A DNA stretch of 64,000 bases from an uncultured Roseobacter sp. Lineage in GTDB: Bacteria; Pseudomonadota; Alphaproteobacteria; Rhodobacterales; Rhodobacteraceae. Both the position numbers and the translations under genes were made by a program. The stretch is taken from positions 744,001-808,000 of the forward strand of contig NZ_CANLNE010000001.1 of assembly GCF_947492555.1 (NCBI RefSeq), written 5' to 3'. A model generated the notes under the pieces. The model saw only the letters and a list, made by a program, of their open reading frames with translations. It was not told the origin of the DNA and ran no database searches. Below, in pieces: positions 53,333-62,075 of this stretch; position 1 is the stretch's first letter, and the number at the start of each line of letters is the position of its first letter.

Positions 53333-54645
53333 CAGCCTACTCTCTCCTTGATCAGAGGCAGTGCCTCCGGAGCGGATGGGCTGATCGTGATCGCCGCCCG
53401 CACGGCCAATGCCGATCTGTCCGCCGCATCAGGCCGTGCCGCGTGGACAACCGCCAAGGGTTGGCCCTGCGCAATCTTATCGCCCAGACGCACCACCTGC
53501 CCCAAACCGACAGCAGGGTCAATCGTATCGCTTTCCACCACGCGTCCGCCGCCCAGATCGACCACAACCATGCCCAATGCTTCGCCGTCTATGGCCGTGA
53601 CATAGCCAGACGCCGGGGCTTTGACCTCGCGGATCACCGTCGCTTCGGGCAGGAAACGCGCCCAGTTCTCGACAAATCGAACAGGCCCGCCCATGGCCGC
53701 AATCATCCGCCCAAAGCGCTCTGCCGCGCGCCCGTCCTGCAACGCCGCCGTGATGGCGTCCGTGCCCGCCTGCACGTCCTTTGCCAACCCGGCATTGGCC
53801 AACAAAACACCGCCAAGCGCTGCGGAAATCTCCACGAGGGGGCCGCTTGGGTCAGCGGTCAGAACCCGCATCACCTCCGCCACTTCCAGCGCGTTGCCAA
53901 GGCTCGCAGCCAGCGGTTGGTTCATGTCGCTGATGACAGCCGTGGTTTTGCATCCGGCGGCATTGGCGGTCTCCACCAGCGCTTTTGCAAGCGCACGGGC
54001 CGCGTTCATATCCTTCATGAAGGCGCCGCTGCCGGTTTTTACATCCAGCACAAGACCTTCCAACCCTCCTGCCAGTTTTTTGGAGAGAATAGACGCGGTG
54101 ATCAGATCGAGGCTGTCCACGGTCGATGTGACATCCCGCACCGCGTAAAGCCGTTTGTCTGCAGGCGCGATGTCCGCACTGGCCCCGACGATCGCGCAGC
54201 CGGCCTCTGCGACCACATCCCGAAAGCGCGACTCCTCCAACTGCGTCGTAACGCCGGGGATCGCGTCTAGCTTGTCGAGCGTGCCGCCCGTGTGGCCCAG
54301 CCCCCGTCCAGAGATCATCGGCACAAAGGCACCACAAGCGGCCAGTGCAGGCGCCAGAACCAGGGAGACACAGTCTCCAACCCCACCGGTGGAGTGTTTG
54401 TCGACCACCGGCCCATCGAGGTTCCACTCCAGCACGCGCCCACTGTCCCGCATGGCCAGTGTCAGGGCGACCCGCGCCGCGTCATCAAGCCCGCGCACGC
54501 AGATGCCCATGGCAAAGGCCCCGGCCTGCGCGTCACTCACCGATCCGTCTGCCAGCCCGGCGGCCAGCCAGGTCAGATGTTCCTTTTGCAAGGCCTCGCC
54601 ATGCCGCAACCGGGCCAGAATGCTGCGAGCGGTCAACAGGCTCAT
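53332..54645 (-). CDS. deoA: Thymidine phosphorylase
   Basis: A 437-residue enzyme that splits thymidine or deoxyuridine to base and deoxyribose 1-phosphate. DKHSTGGVGDCVSLVLAPALAA (phosphate/nucleoside loop) and the pattern of the C-terminal alpha/beta domain (from about 340) are those of DeoA. The start at 54645 is chosen because MSLLTARSIL matches the family, and because ATG overlaps the cdd stop (ATGA). The longer frame upstream lies in cdd. Confidence 0.94.
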   Translation of the reverse strand: MSLLTARSILARLRHGEALQKEHLTWLAAGLADGSVSDAQAGAFAMGICVRGLDDAARVALTLAMRDSGRVLEWNLDGPVVDKHSTGGVGDCVSLVLAPALAACGAFVPMISGRGLGHTGGTLDKLDAIPGVTTQLEESRFRDVVAEAGCAIVGASADIAPADKRLYAVRDVTSTVDSLDLITASILSKKLAGGLEGLVLDVKTGSGAFMKDMNAARALAKALVETANAAGCKTTAVISDMNQPLAASLGNALEVAEVMRVLTADPSGPLVEISAALGGVLLANAGLAKDVQAGTDAITAALQDGRAAERFGRMIAAMGGPVRFVENWARFLPEATVIREVKAPASGYVTAIDGEALGMVVVDLGGGRVVESDTIDPAVGLGQVVRLGDKIAQGQPLAVVHAARPDAADRSALAVRAAITISPSAPEALPLIKERVG

Positions 54646-55031
54646 GTCTCCATATGCGCCGCATTGAACACGCCGGGCAAAAGCTCTGCAACCGTTGTGA
54701 CCTGCTCCACGCCGCCGGTGGTTGCCATGGTAACGCGGGCGGCGCCTTCGGCGAATTCGGCCAGCTTTTGACGGCAACCGCCGCAAGGTGTCACCGGCAT
54801 CGGTGATCCCGCAATCACATAGGCCTCCGTCAGTGCCATCTCGCCCGCCGCCACCATGGCCGCGATGGCCCCTGCCTCGGCGCAGGTCCCCTCGGGATAG
54901 GCGACATTCTCGACGTTGCAGCCAACGTAGACAGCGCCCGACTGGCCCCGGATCGCGGCACCGACCTTGAAGTTCGAATAGGGCGCATACGCATTCTCGC
55001 GCACTGCGGTTGCGGCCTCCTTAAGGGACAT
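54642..55031 (-). CDS. cdd: Cytidine deaminase
   Basis: A 129-residue homotetrameric-type deaminase converting cytidine and deoxycytidine to uridine compounds. NVENVAYPEGTCAEAGAI has the catalytic Glu and first zinc Cys, and TPCGGCRQKLAEF the other two zinc Cys. The start MSLKEAATAV at 55031 is favoured over the ATG at 55052 because GGAGAG lies just before it. First gene of the nucleoside salvage operon. Confidence 0.93.
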   Translation of the reverse strand: MSLKEAATAVRENAYAPYSNFKVGAAIRGQSGAVYVGCNVENVAYPEGTCAEAGAIAAMVAAGEMALTEAYVIAGSPMPVTPCGGCRQKLAEFAEGAARVTMATTGGVEQVTTVAELLPGVFNAAHMET

Positions 55032-55116
55032 CGGCAAAGCTCTCCACACCATCGTTCAGCCTGCAGGGTGTCCCCAGTTGCACGGCTTTGCAAGGGTATC
55101 AGCGCGGTTTTCTGCG

Positions 55117-56202
55117 CTATCCCTGCGTCGTCCGAAACACACCCGGCAGGGAGACTTCGAGCAATTCAATATCGTCGGAGGCGTCCGCATACCGTGTTTT
55201 CATCCCCGGCGGGATCACGAAGGCATCGCCTGCTTCCAGCGCGTGCGGCGCGCGGCCTTCGCCCTCCAGCACCATGCGCCCGTCCATGACAAAGGTGAAA
55301 AGGATGTCACTGTCATGCTGTGTCCAGACGCTTTCCCCGCTCTCCTTGCGCACCACATGCACGCCCGCCACATTCGCGGTATGCGCCGCAATCGTAGTGT
55401 CCCGGCTCTGGAATCCCGGCACGCGGAACGGCCGCCACCGGGCTTCCTCTGCCTTGTGGTGCACAAACCGCTGGCCCTGAAACACCCGGTCGGGATTGGC
55501 CGGACCGTTCGGAAGCTCCATCTCGTGGTCGATGGTTGTGACATGTTCGGCTGGCACGCCGATCTCGATCACTTCGATGTTGTCAGAGGCATAAAGGACC
55601 CGGTGGCGGATTTCCGGCGGCTGGATCACGCAGTTGCCCGCATGCAGGCGGAATGGCGCGCCCTGATCTTCATAAACCAGATCGACCCAGCCCCGATAGC
55701 AAAAGATCAGCTGAAACCCGACCGTGTGATAATGCACCATGTCCGGCACCGGGCCGCCATCCGGAATGCGGATGTGGCTGGCGATAATAGACCCGCCGAG
55801 CCGGTCAGGTATCAGATCGCGGTAGTGCATGCCCGCGCGCCCAATCACCCAGGGCGCCTGATCCGCCAATCGGCGCACAACAAAGCTGTGCACGGTGTCC
55901 GGCATCACCAGCGGTTCTTTCAGCGGGCGGATTTCGATGCGCGTGCCATTCGGTGCCGCCAGGTTTGTCCGACCCTCGGCAAAGCCCTCCGGATCATCCG
56001 TCAGAATGCGCAATACCCCGGGCGAGACGTCAGCACCCTTTTGCACCCGGACGCGCACCCCGTGGCCTGCGAAGACGGCGACCGTGGGATCGTCTGCCGG
56101 ATAGATCATCTCCATACGCATCCCCAACACCTTGGTAAAAAAGGGAATGTCCTCGCGCAATTCCTGCGTCGGCAGCAGTATTTCTGCCCTGATTTCGTCC
56201 AT
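55117..56202 (-). CDS. VOC (glyoxalase-like) domain fused to a bicupin
   Basis: A 361-residue protein. Residues about 5-92 have a VOC-like beta-alpha-beta module (LPTQELREDIPFFTKVLGMRMEMIYPADDPTVAVFAGHG), then two cupin barrels: one with PVPDMVHYHTVGFQLIFCYRGWVDLVYEDQGAP (metal His pair) and one near TANVAGVHVVRKESGESVWTQHDSDILFTFVMDGRMVLEGEG. The last barrel has no clear second His. The combination is uncommon. It may be an oxygenase or isomerase. It starts at 56202 and lies between the salvage operon and the malic enzyme without sharing an operon with them. Confidence 0.7.
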   Translation of the reverse strand: MDEIRAEILLPTQELREDIPFFTKVLGMRMEMIYPADDPTVAVFAGHGVRVRVQKGADVSPGVLRILTDDPEGFAEGRTNLAAPNGTRIEIRPLKEPLVMPDTVHSFVVRRLADQAPWVIGRAGMHYRDLIPDRLGGSIIASHIRIPDGGPVPDMVHYHTVGFQLIFCYRGWVDLVYEDQGAPFRLHAGNCVIQPPEIRHRVLYASDNIEVIEIGVPAEHVTTIDHEMELPNGPANPDRVFQGQRFVHHKAEEARWRPFRVPGFQSRDTTIAAHTANVAGVHVVRKESGESVWTQHDSDILFTFVMDGRMVLEGEGRAPHALEAGDAFVIPPGMKTRYADASDDIELLEVSLPGVFRTTQG

Positions 56203-56264
56203 TTACACCCCCCTCTCACGCCGTATCCTGCGCCGTCATCGCCCAATTGACAAGCCGCCGCCCG

Positions 56265-56313
56265 CTTCTTCTGGCCATAAATATCCCGGGGAGTTTGAGG
56301 GGCAGCGCCCCTC
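56265..56313. repeat. Interspersed hairpin repeat family B, copy 3
   Basis: Begins CTTCTTCTGGCC, then ATAAATATCCCGGGGAG and a hairpin (GAGGGGC at 56297-56303 with GCCCCTC at 56307-56313, loop AGC). It matches the copy at 17507-17557 along the left part and differs in the arms. It is in the 196-base gap between the VOC-bicupin gene and maeB, which are divergent. Confidence 0.78.
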
Positions 56314-56398
56314 ATCCAGTCCCAGGCAAAACAGCACCTTGGCCGCCGCCGCCACTTGGTTTAACACTAAACTATTCTCTGGGAGGAGCGTCCATTTC

Positions 56399-58675
56399 AT
56401 GACCGATACCAAGAACCTGCGCCAGGCGGCACTGGACTATCACGAATTTCCAAAACCGGGAAAACTCGAAATCCGCGCCACCAAGCCGCTGGCGAACGGT
56501 CGCGATCTGGCCCGCGCCTATTCCCCCGGGGTGGCCGAAGCCTGTCTTGAGATCAAGGCCGACCCGTCAACCGCCGCGCGCTACACCTCGCGCGGCAATC
56601 TGGTGGCCGTGGTCAGCAACGGTACCGCGGTGCTGGGGCTTGGCAACATCGGCGCGCTCGCCTCCAAGCCGGTGATGGAGGGTAAGGCGGTGCTCTTCAA
56701 GAAGTTCGCCTCCATCGATTGCTTTGATATCGAGGTCGACGAAACAGACCCGGAAAAGCTCGCCGATATCGTCTGCGCGCTGGAGCCTTCCTTTGGGGCC
56801 ATCAACCTCGAAGACATCAAGGCACCCGATTGTTTCACCGTTGAACGCATCTGTCGCGAGCGCATGAACATTCCCGTCTTTCATGACGATCAGCACGGTA
56901 CCGCCATCGTCGTTGGCGCGGCTGTGAAAAATGCCCTGCATGTATCGGGCAAGTCCTTTGAGGACATCAAGATTGTCTCGACCGGTGGCGGGGCGGCGGG
57001 CATCGCCTGCCTGAACATGCTGCTGAAACTTGGCGTGAAGCGCGAAAACGTCTGGCTCTGCGACATTCACGGCCTCGTCTATGAGGGGCGTGAGGTGGAT
57101 ATGAACCCCTCCAAGTCGGAATTTGCGCAAAACTCAGATCTGCGCACCCTGCAAGACGTCATCCCCGGCGCCGATCTCTTTCTGGGCCTGTCAGGGCCTG
57201 GCGTGCTGACGCCTGAGATGGTCAAGCAGATGACCGACCGACCGATCATCTTTGCCCTTGCCAATCCGACGCCGGAAATCCTGCCCGATCTGGCCCGCGA
57301 AGTCGCCCCCGATGCGATCATCGCCACAGGCCGCAGCGATTTTCCCAATCAGGTCAACAACGTGCTGTGTTTTCCCTTCATCTTCCGGGGCGCGCTGGAT
57401 GTAGGTGCCACCACGATCAATGACGAAATGGAACTGGCCTGTATCGACGGGATTGCAGAGCTCGCGCGCGCCACCACCTCTGCCGAGGCCGCCGCTGCCT
57501 ACCAGGGTGAGCAACTGACATTCGGGGCCGACTACCTGATCCCCAAACCCTTCGATCCGCGATTGGTCAGCGTTGTCTCCTCTGCCGTGGCACAGGCCGC
57601 GATGGAAACCGGGGTGGCCACGCGGCCCATCGAAGACCTGGATGCCTACCGCCAGAAACTCGACGGTTCGGTGTTCAAATCCGCTTTGCTGATGCGCCCG
57701 GTGTTTCAGGCGGCCCGTACAACCCCGCGCCGCATCGTCTTTGCCGAAGGTGAGGATGAACGCGTGCTGCGCTGCGCCCAGGCGATGCTGGAGGAAACCA
57801 CCGAACGCCCCATTCTCATCGGGCGCCCGGAGGTCATCGAGACGCGACTGGACCGCGCCGGCCTGACCATCCGGCTGGGCAAGGACGTGGATCTGGTGAA
57901 CCCCGAAAACGACCCGCGCTACCGGGACTACTGGGAGACCTACCACGAGCTGATGGCGCGGCGCGGCGGCACGCCTGACATCGCCCGCGCGATCATGCGC
58001 ACCAACACCACCGCCATTGGCGCGGTGATGGTGCACCGCGAAGAGGCCGACAGCCTGATCTGCGGCACCTTCGGCGAGTTCAGCTGGCATCTGAACTACC
58101 TGACCCAGATCCTTGGCCGGGACGATCTGGGTCCTGTCGGGGCGTTGTCGATGATGATCCTCGAAGACGGCCCGCTCTTTGTCGCCGACACGCAGGTGCA
58201 CCTGCATCCTGACCCCGAACAGATCGCCGAAATCGCCATCGGGGCCGCGCGCCACGTGCGCCGCTTTGGGATCGAGCCGCGGATCGCCTTCTGCTCACAA
58301 TCGCAATTCGGCAACCGTGGCGACGGCACCGGCGGGCGCCTGCGGGCGGCCATCCGGCTGCTGGATTCCCAAGGTCACGACTTCTGCTACGAAGGCGAGA
58401 TGAACATCGACACCGCGCTTGATCCGGAGCTGCGCGCGCGCATCCTGCCCGGCAATCGCATGCCCGACGGCGCGGCCAATGTGCTGGTCTTCGCCCATGC
58501 CGATGCCGCTTCGGGCGTGCGCAACATCCTGAAAATGAAGGGCGGCGGGCTTGAGGTTGGACCGATCCTGATGGGTATGGGCAACCGGGCCCACATCGTC
58601 TCGCCCTCGATCACGGCACGGGGTTTGCTGAACATGTCGGCTATCGCAGGCACGCCGGTGGCCCACTACGGGTAA
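56399..58675 (+). CDS. maeB: NADP-dependent malic enzyme with C-terminal phosphotransacetylase domain
   Basis: A 758-residue two-part protein: malic enzyme (about 1-430) and a phosphate acetyltransferase-like domain (about 440-758). The first part oxidatively decarboxylates malate to pyruvate; [29 protein letters not shown] and [15 protein letters not shown] (dinucleotide) are visible. The second part often regulates the enzyme by acetyl-CoA and need not be catalytic. The ATG at 56399 follows GGGAGGAG. The frame is open far upstream but with no homology. Confidence 0.92.
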   Translation: MTDTKNLRQAALDYHEFPKPGKLEIRATKPLANGRDLARAYSPGVAEACLEIKADPSTAARYTSRGNLVAVVSNGTAVLGLGNIGALASKPVMEGKAVLFKKFASIDCFDIEVDETDPEKLADIVCALEPSFGAINLEDIKAPDCFTVERICRERMNIPVFHDDQHGTAIVVGAAVKNALHVSGKSFEDIKIVSTGGGAAGIACLNMLLKLGVKRENVWLCDIHGLVYEGREVDMNPSKSEFAQNSDLRTLQDVIPGADLFLGLSGPGVLTPEMVKQMTDRPIIFALANPTPEILPDLAREVAPDAIIATGRSDFPNQVNNVLCFPFIFRGALDVGATTINDEMELACIDGIAELARATTSAEAAAAYQGEQLTFGADYLIPKPFDPRLVSVVSSAVAQAAMETGVATRPIEDLDAYRQKLDGSVFKSALLMRPVFQAARTTPRRIVFAEGEDERVLRCAQAMLEETTERPILIGRPEVIETRLDRAGLTIRLGKDVDLVNPENDPRYRDYWETYHELMARRGGTPDIARAIMRTNTTAIGAVMVHREEADSLICGTFGEFSWHLNYLTQILGRDDLGPVGALSMMILEDGPLFVADTQVHLHPDPEQIAEIAIGAARHVRRFGIEPRIAFCSQSQFGNRGDGTGGRLRAAIRLLDSQGHDFCYEGEMNIDTALDPELRARILPGNRMPDGAANVLVFAHADAASGVRNILKMKGGGLEVGPILMGMGNRAHIVSPSITARGLLNMSAIAGTPVAHYG

Positions 58676-58795
58676 GACCTTTCAGAACTTCTTAACAAAG
58701 CCTTCAGGACCCTGACCACGACGATCCGTAGTGAGCGCGGCAGCACGCGTGCATTTGCACGTTTTGCCAAACTCATTTTTGAAACGGATCAGGAT

Positions 58796-59119
58796 ATGAA
58801 ACGAAGGAAACACATTTTATTTGTCGGCGCGCTTTGCCTGCTCGGCGCGTGCGCCACACTGGTTGAAGAGGTGCGAGGCCAGGTAGTTGTCGATGGGGTC
58901 GCCTATGAAACCCGGACCCGGACCTACGCCCGCGCCGATGGCAGCGGGTTTACGAGCACCAAGGTGATTTTTCACGGGCAAACCTACTATTGTAGCACGA
59001 CGGGCGACCATACCTGCGCCGACACCGTGCGCGATCTCATCAATGGCAACCACCTCAATCACCCGGGACGGCGGTCAGTGACACCACCGGGCGGAGGCGG
59101 CTACACGCCTCCAATTTAG
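58796..59119 (+). CDS. Small exported lipoprotein, member 1 of a three-gene family
   Basis: A 107-residue protein with a lipoprotein signal (LLGAC lipobox, Cys19) after a basic start. The mature domain has VVVDGVAYETRTRTYARADGSGF and HGQTYYCSTTGDHTCADTV, with two Cys. The C-terminal part is Pro/Gly-rich. The same V-x-V-x-G-x-x-Y and Y-x-x-C and GD-x-C frame recurs in the next two genes, so all three come from one ancestor. Function unknown. Confidence 0.75.
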   Translation: MKRRKHILFVGALCLLGACATLVEEVRGQVVVDGVAYETRTRTYARADGSGFTSTKVIFHGQTYYCSTTGDHTCADTVRDLINGNHLNHPGRRSVTPPGGGGYTPPI

Positions 59120-59293
59120 CCCCACCGTCGGCGTGCTCCCCCATGCGGAGGGCACGCCGTCGCAAGCTCATCACGGCAAAACACGCTTTTGTAGGGACCA
59201 TATCCACGGGTTGATTTCCAATCGTACGATCACATCTCCTTTTCATATCGGTGCAGAACGCGCCGGTGTTTTTGTTCAGAAGGGAATTATCCA

Positions 59294-59569
59294 GTGTTCC
59301 GCAAATCGCGTTTTTTCGCCGCCCTCACCGTACTCGCCCTAGGGGCATGTGCTACCGTCGCTGAAGAACAGCTCAGCACCATCATTGTCGATGACGAGAG
59401 TTACGTTCTGCGCACCCGGACAATCGAAGGCCCGAATGGGCCTTTCGAGACCACAAGCGCCCGTGTCCGCGGCAAGTATTTTATTTGCAAAATCGACAGC
59501 CCCGGTGATTGTGAAGCCGCCGTGCGTCGCGGCAGGGAAGCCAATATCTTTGATCGGGATTCAATCTGA
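59294..59569 (+). CDS. Small exported lipoprotein, member 2 of a three-gene family
   Basis: A 91-residue protein starting with GTG at 59294, lipobox LALGAC, then IIVDDESYVLRTRTIEGPNGPFE and RGKYFICKIDSPGDCEAAV. The second half has the two Cys of the family and ends with RDSI. Compared with member 1, the core aligns from the IIVD strand to the second Cys. The gap to its left (about 175 bases) and to its right (about 160 bases) holds no gene. Confidence 0.72.
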   Translation: MFRKSRFFAALTVLALGACATVAEEQLSTIIVDDESYVLRTRTIEGPNGPFETTSARVRGKYFICKIDSPGDCEAAVRRGREANIFDRDSI

Positions 59570-59730
59570 TCCCAAACGACGGGCCAACCTGCCACGCGTC
59601 TGTCACGCGCGATCACTAGCATTCCAGATCCTGCAACATTCCGAGCGGCGGCCCGTCCCCCTTCCTAAATCGAAACTGCAAGTCCCGGCATTCTCCACAG
59701 GCCGGGACCTCATCGATAAAGGAGCTTCCT

Positions 59731-60048
59731 ATGAAAATCGTCTCCCTACCTGCCTTCATCCTCAGTGCGGCGACAGCACTCGGCGCAACAACAGCCTTCG
59801 CCGCCACACAATCCGGCACAGTAACCGTTCACGGTCGCGACTATGAAACCATCATTCGCGAATTCCACCAGCGCGGCGGCATCATCCTGACCGGCGAGGT
59901 GCGCGTCTATAATCGCAGCTGGGGGTGCAACCCGCTCGCGCCGGGCGATTGCGAAGATGTGGTGCAGCGCGTCCTCAACGCCGACTCGATCAGCACTAAT
60001 GGCGGGGTCAACGCCAGCCCGATCCGTGAAATAATCGGAAAGCGTTAG
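59731..60048 (+). CDS. Small exported protein, member 3 of a three-gene family
   Basis: A 105-residue protein with a Sec signal peptide (KIVSLPAFILSAATALGATTAFA) and no lipobox, so it is probably periplasmic. VTVHGRDYETIIREFHQRGGIIL and NRSWGCNPLAPGDCEDVV repeat the family core with the two Cys. An AAGGAG-like ribosome site precedes the ATG. It may be a soluble partner of the two lipoproteins. Confidence 0.75.
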   Translation: MKIVSLPAFILSAATALGATTAFAATQSGTVTVHGRDYETIIREFHQRGGIILTGEVRVYNRSWGCNPLAPGDCEDVVQRVLNADSISTNGGVNASPIREIIGKR

Positions 60049-60122
60049 CCCTCACATACTTGCCCTTCCCCTCACCTTGGGCGTAACCATGGCGCCGATA
60101 CGGTTCAGGGGGAGATTAATCG

Positions 60123-62015
60123 ATGACATACCGCGCCACCTATGACGCCAGCATGGCGGATCCCGAAGGTTTCTGGATGCAGGCGGCGGATGCCATTGAT
60201 TGGACGAAACCTCCAAGCAAGGCCTTGTTTGATCGTGGAGAACACCTCTACGAATGGTTTGCCGACGGGTTGACCAATGGCTGCTACAACGCGGTGGACC
60301 GCCACGTCGAAAACGGGCGTGGCGATCAACCGGCAATCATTCACGACAGCCCGATCACCGGCACCAAATCTTCCATCACTTACGCGGAGTTGCAGACGCG
60401 GGTCGCCTCGCTGGCGGGCGCGCTGGTCGCCCAAGGGGTGGCCAAGGGCGACCGCGTCATCATCTATATGCCGATGGTGCCGGAAGCATTGGAAGCCATG
60501 CTGGCCTGCGCGCGCATCGGCGCGGTGCATTCGGTGGTTTTTGGCGGGTTTGCCGCAAACGAGCTGGCGGTGCGGATCGATGATTGCCAGCCCAAAGCCA
60601 TCCTCGCCGCCTCCTGCGGGTTGGAGCCGGGACGGGTGATCCACTACAAACCCCTGCTGGATGGCGCGATCGACATCGCAACGCACAAACCGGACGTCTG
60701 CCTCATCCTGCAGCGGGAGCAGGAGCGCGCCACGCTGATCGATGGGCGTGATCTTGACTGGCACGCCGCACAGGACGGCGTTGCCCCCGCCGATTGCGTT
60801 CCTGTCGAAGGCAATCACCCCGCCTATATCCTCTACACCTCCGGCACGACCGGCGCGCCCAAAGGCGTGGTGCGGGCCACGGGCGGGCACCTCGTGGCGC
60901 TGCACTGGACGATGAAAAACATCTACAACGTCGATCCGGGCGATGTGTTCTGGGCCGCCTCCGATGTGGGCTGGGTCGTGGGCCACAGCTACATCTGCTA
61001 CGGCCCCCTGATCCACGGCAACACCACCATCGTCTTTGAGGGCAAGCCCGTGGGCACACCGGATGCGGGCACCTTCTGGCGCGTGATCGAAGAGCACAAC
61101 GTGCGCAGCTTTTTCACCGCCCCCACCGCCATTCGCGCCGTGAAACGCGAAGACCCCAAGGGCGAGTACAAGGCGAAATACGACCTCTCGGGCCTGCGTG
61201 CGCTCTATCTTGCGGGGGAACGTGCCGATCCCGATACCATCGAATGGGCGCAGGACCTGCTGGGTGTTCCGGTCTACGATCACTGGTGGCAGACGGAAAC
61301 CGGCTACACCATCGCGGGCAACCCCGCAGGGCTGGAGGCGTTGCCGGTCAAGGTCGGTTCTCCCACGGTCGCGATGCCGGGCTATGACGTGCAAATCCTT
61401 GACGAAGCCGGACATCCGCAAGAACCGGGCGAGCTTGGCGCCATCGCGATCAAGCTGCCACTGCCCCCTGGCACACTGCCGACGCTCTGGAACGCGACGG
61501 ACCGGTTCCGCAAAAGCTATCTGACCACCTTCCCCGGCTACTATGAAACCGGCGATGCGGGCATGATGGACGCGGATGGTTATCTCTACATCATGGCGCG
61601 CACCGATGATGTGATCAATGTCGCAGGCCACCGGCTCAGCACCGGTGCCATGGAAGAAGTCCTCGCAGGGCACCCGGATGTGGCGGAATGTGCCGTGGTC
61701 GGCGTCTCCGATCGTCTCAAGGGGCAATCACCCTTGGGTCTGTTGTGCCTGACCAACGGCGTGAACCGCCCGCACGGTGAGATCACGGGCGAATGCGTCA
61801 AACTGGTACGCGAACAGATCGGCCCGGTGGCTGCTTTCAAGAACGCCCTGGTCGTGGACCGCCTGCCCAAGACACGGTCCGGCAAGATCCTGCGGGCCAC
61901 GGTTGTGAAAATCGCGGACAATCAGGAGTTCAAGATGCCCGCGACAATCGATGATCCGGCCATTCTGGATGAAATCCGCACGGCCCTGCAGACCATCGGA
62001 TATGCCAAGGGATAA
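60123..62015 (+). CDS. prpE: Propionyl-CoA synthetase (PrpE-like)
   Basis: A 630-residue acyl-CoA synthetase of the acetate/propionate class. AYILYTSGTTGAPKGVVR is the P-loop, VYDHWWQTETGYTIAGNP the A5 motif, TGDAGMMDADGYLYIMARTDDVINVAGHRLST the hinge and KTRSGKILRA the catalytic Lys. Activates propionate to propionyl-CoA, and can act on similar short acids. The pathway for propionyl-CoA (methylcitrate or methylmalonyl) is not in view. ATG at 60123 follows GGGGAG closely. Confidence 0.9.
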   Translation: MTYRATYDASMADPEGFWMQAADAIDWTKPPSKALFDRGEHLYEWFADGLTNGCYNAVDRHVENGRGDQPAIIHDSPITGTKSSITYAELQTRVASLAGALVAQGVAKGDRVIIYMPMVPEALEAMLACARIGAVHSVVFGGFAANELAVRIDDCQPKAILAASCGLEPGRVIHYKPLLDGAIDIATHKPDVCLILQREQERATLIDGRDLDWHAAQDGVAPADCVPVEGNHPAYILYTSGTTGAPKGVVRATGGHLVALHWTMKNIYNVDPGDVFWAASDVGWVVGHSYICYGPLIHGNTTIVFEGKPVGTPDAGTFWRVIEEHNVRSFFTAPTAIRAVKREDPKGEYKAKYDLSGLRALYLAGERADPDTIEWAQDLLGVPVYDHWWQTETGYTIAGNPAGLEALPVKVGSPTVAMPGYDVQILDEAGHPQEPGELGAIAIKLPLPPGTLPTLWNATDRFRKSYLTTFPGYYETGDAGMMDADGYLYIMARTDDVINVAGHRLSTGAMEEVLAGHPDVAECAVVGVSDRLKGQSPLGLLCLTNGVNRPHGEITGECVKLVREQIGPVAAFKNALVVDRLPKTRSGKILRATVVKIADNQEFKMPATIDDPAILDEIRTALQTIGYAKG

Positions 62016-62075
62016 CGCCGACGCCACCAGGCCCGCTGGCCGAGGACACAGATCAATCGTGAAAAGGACCCCCAC

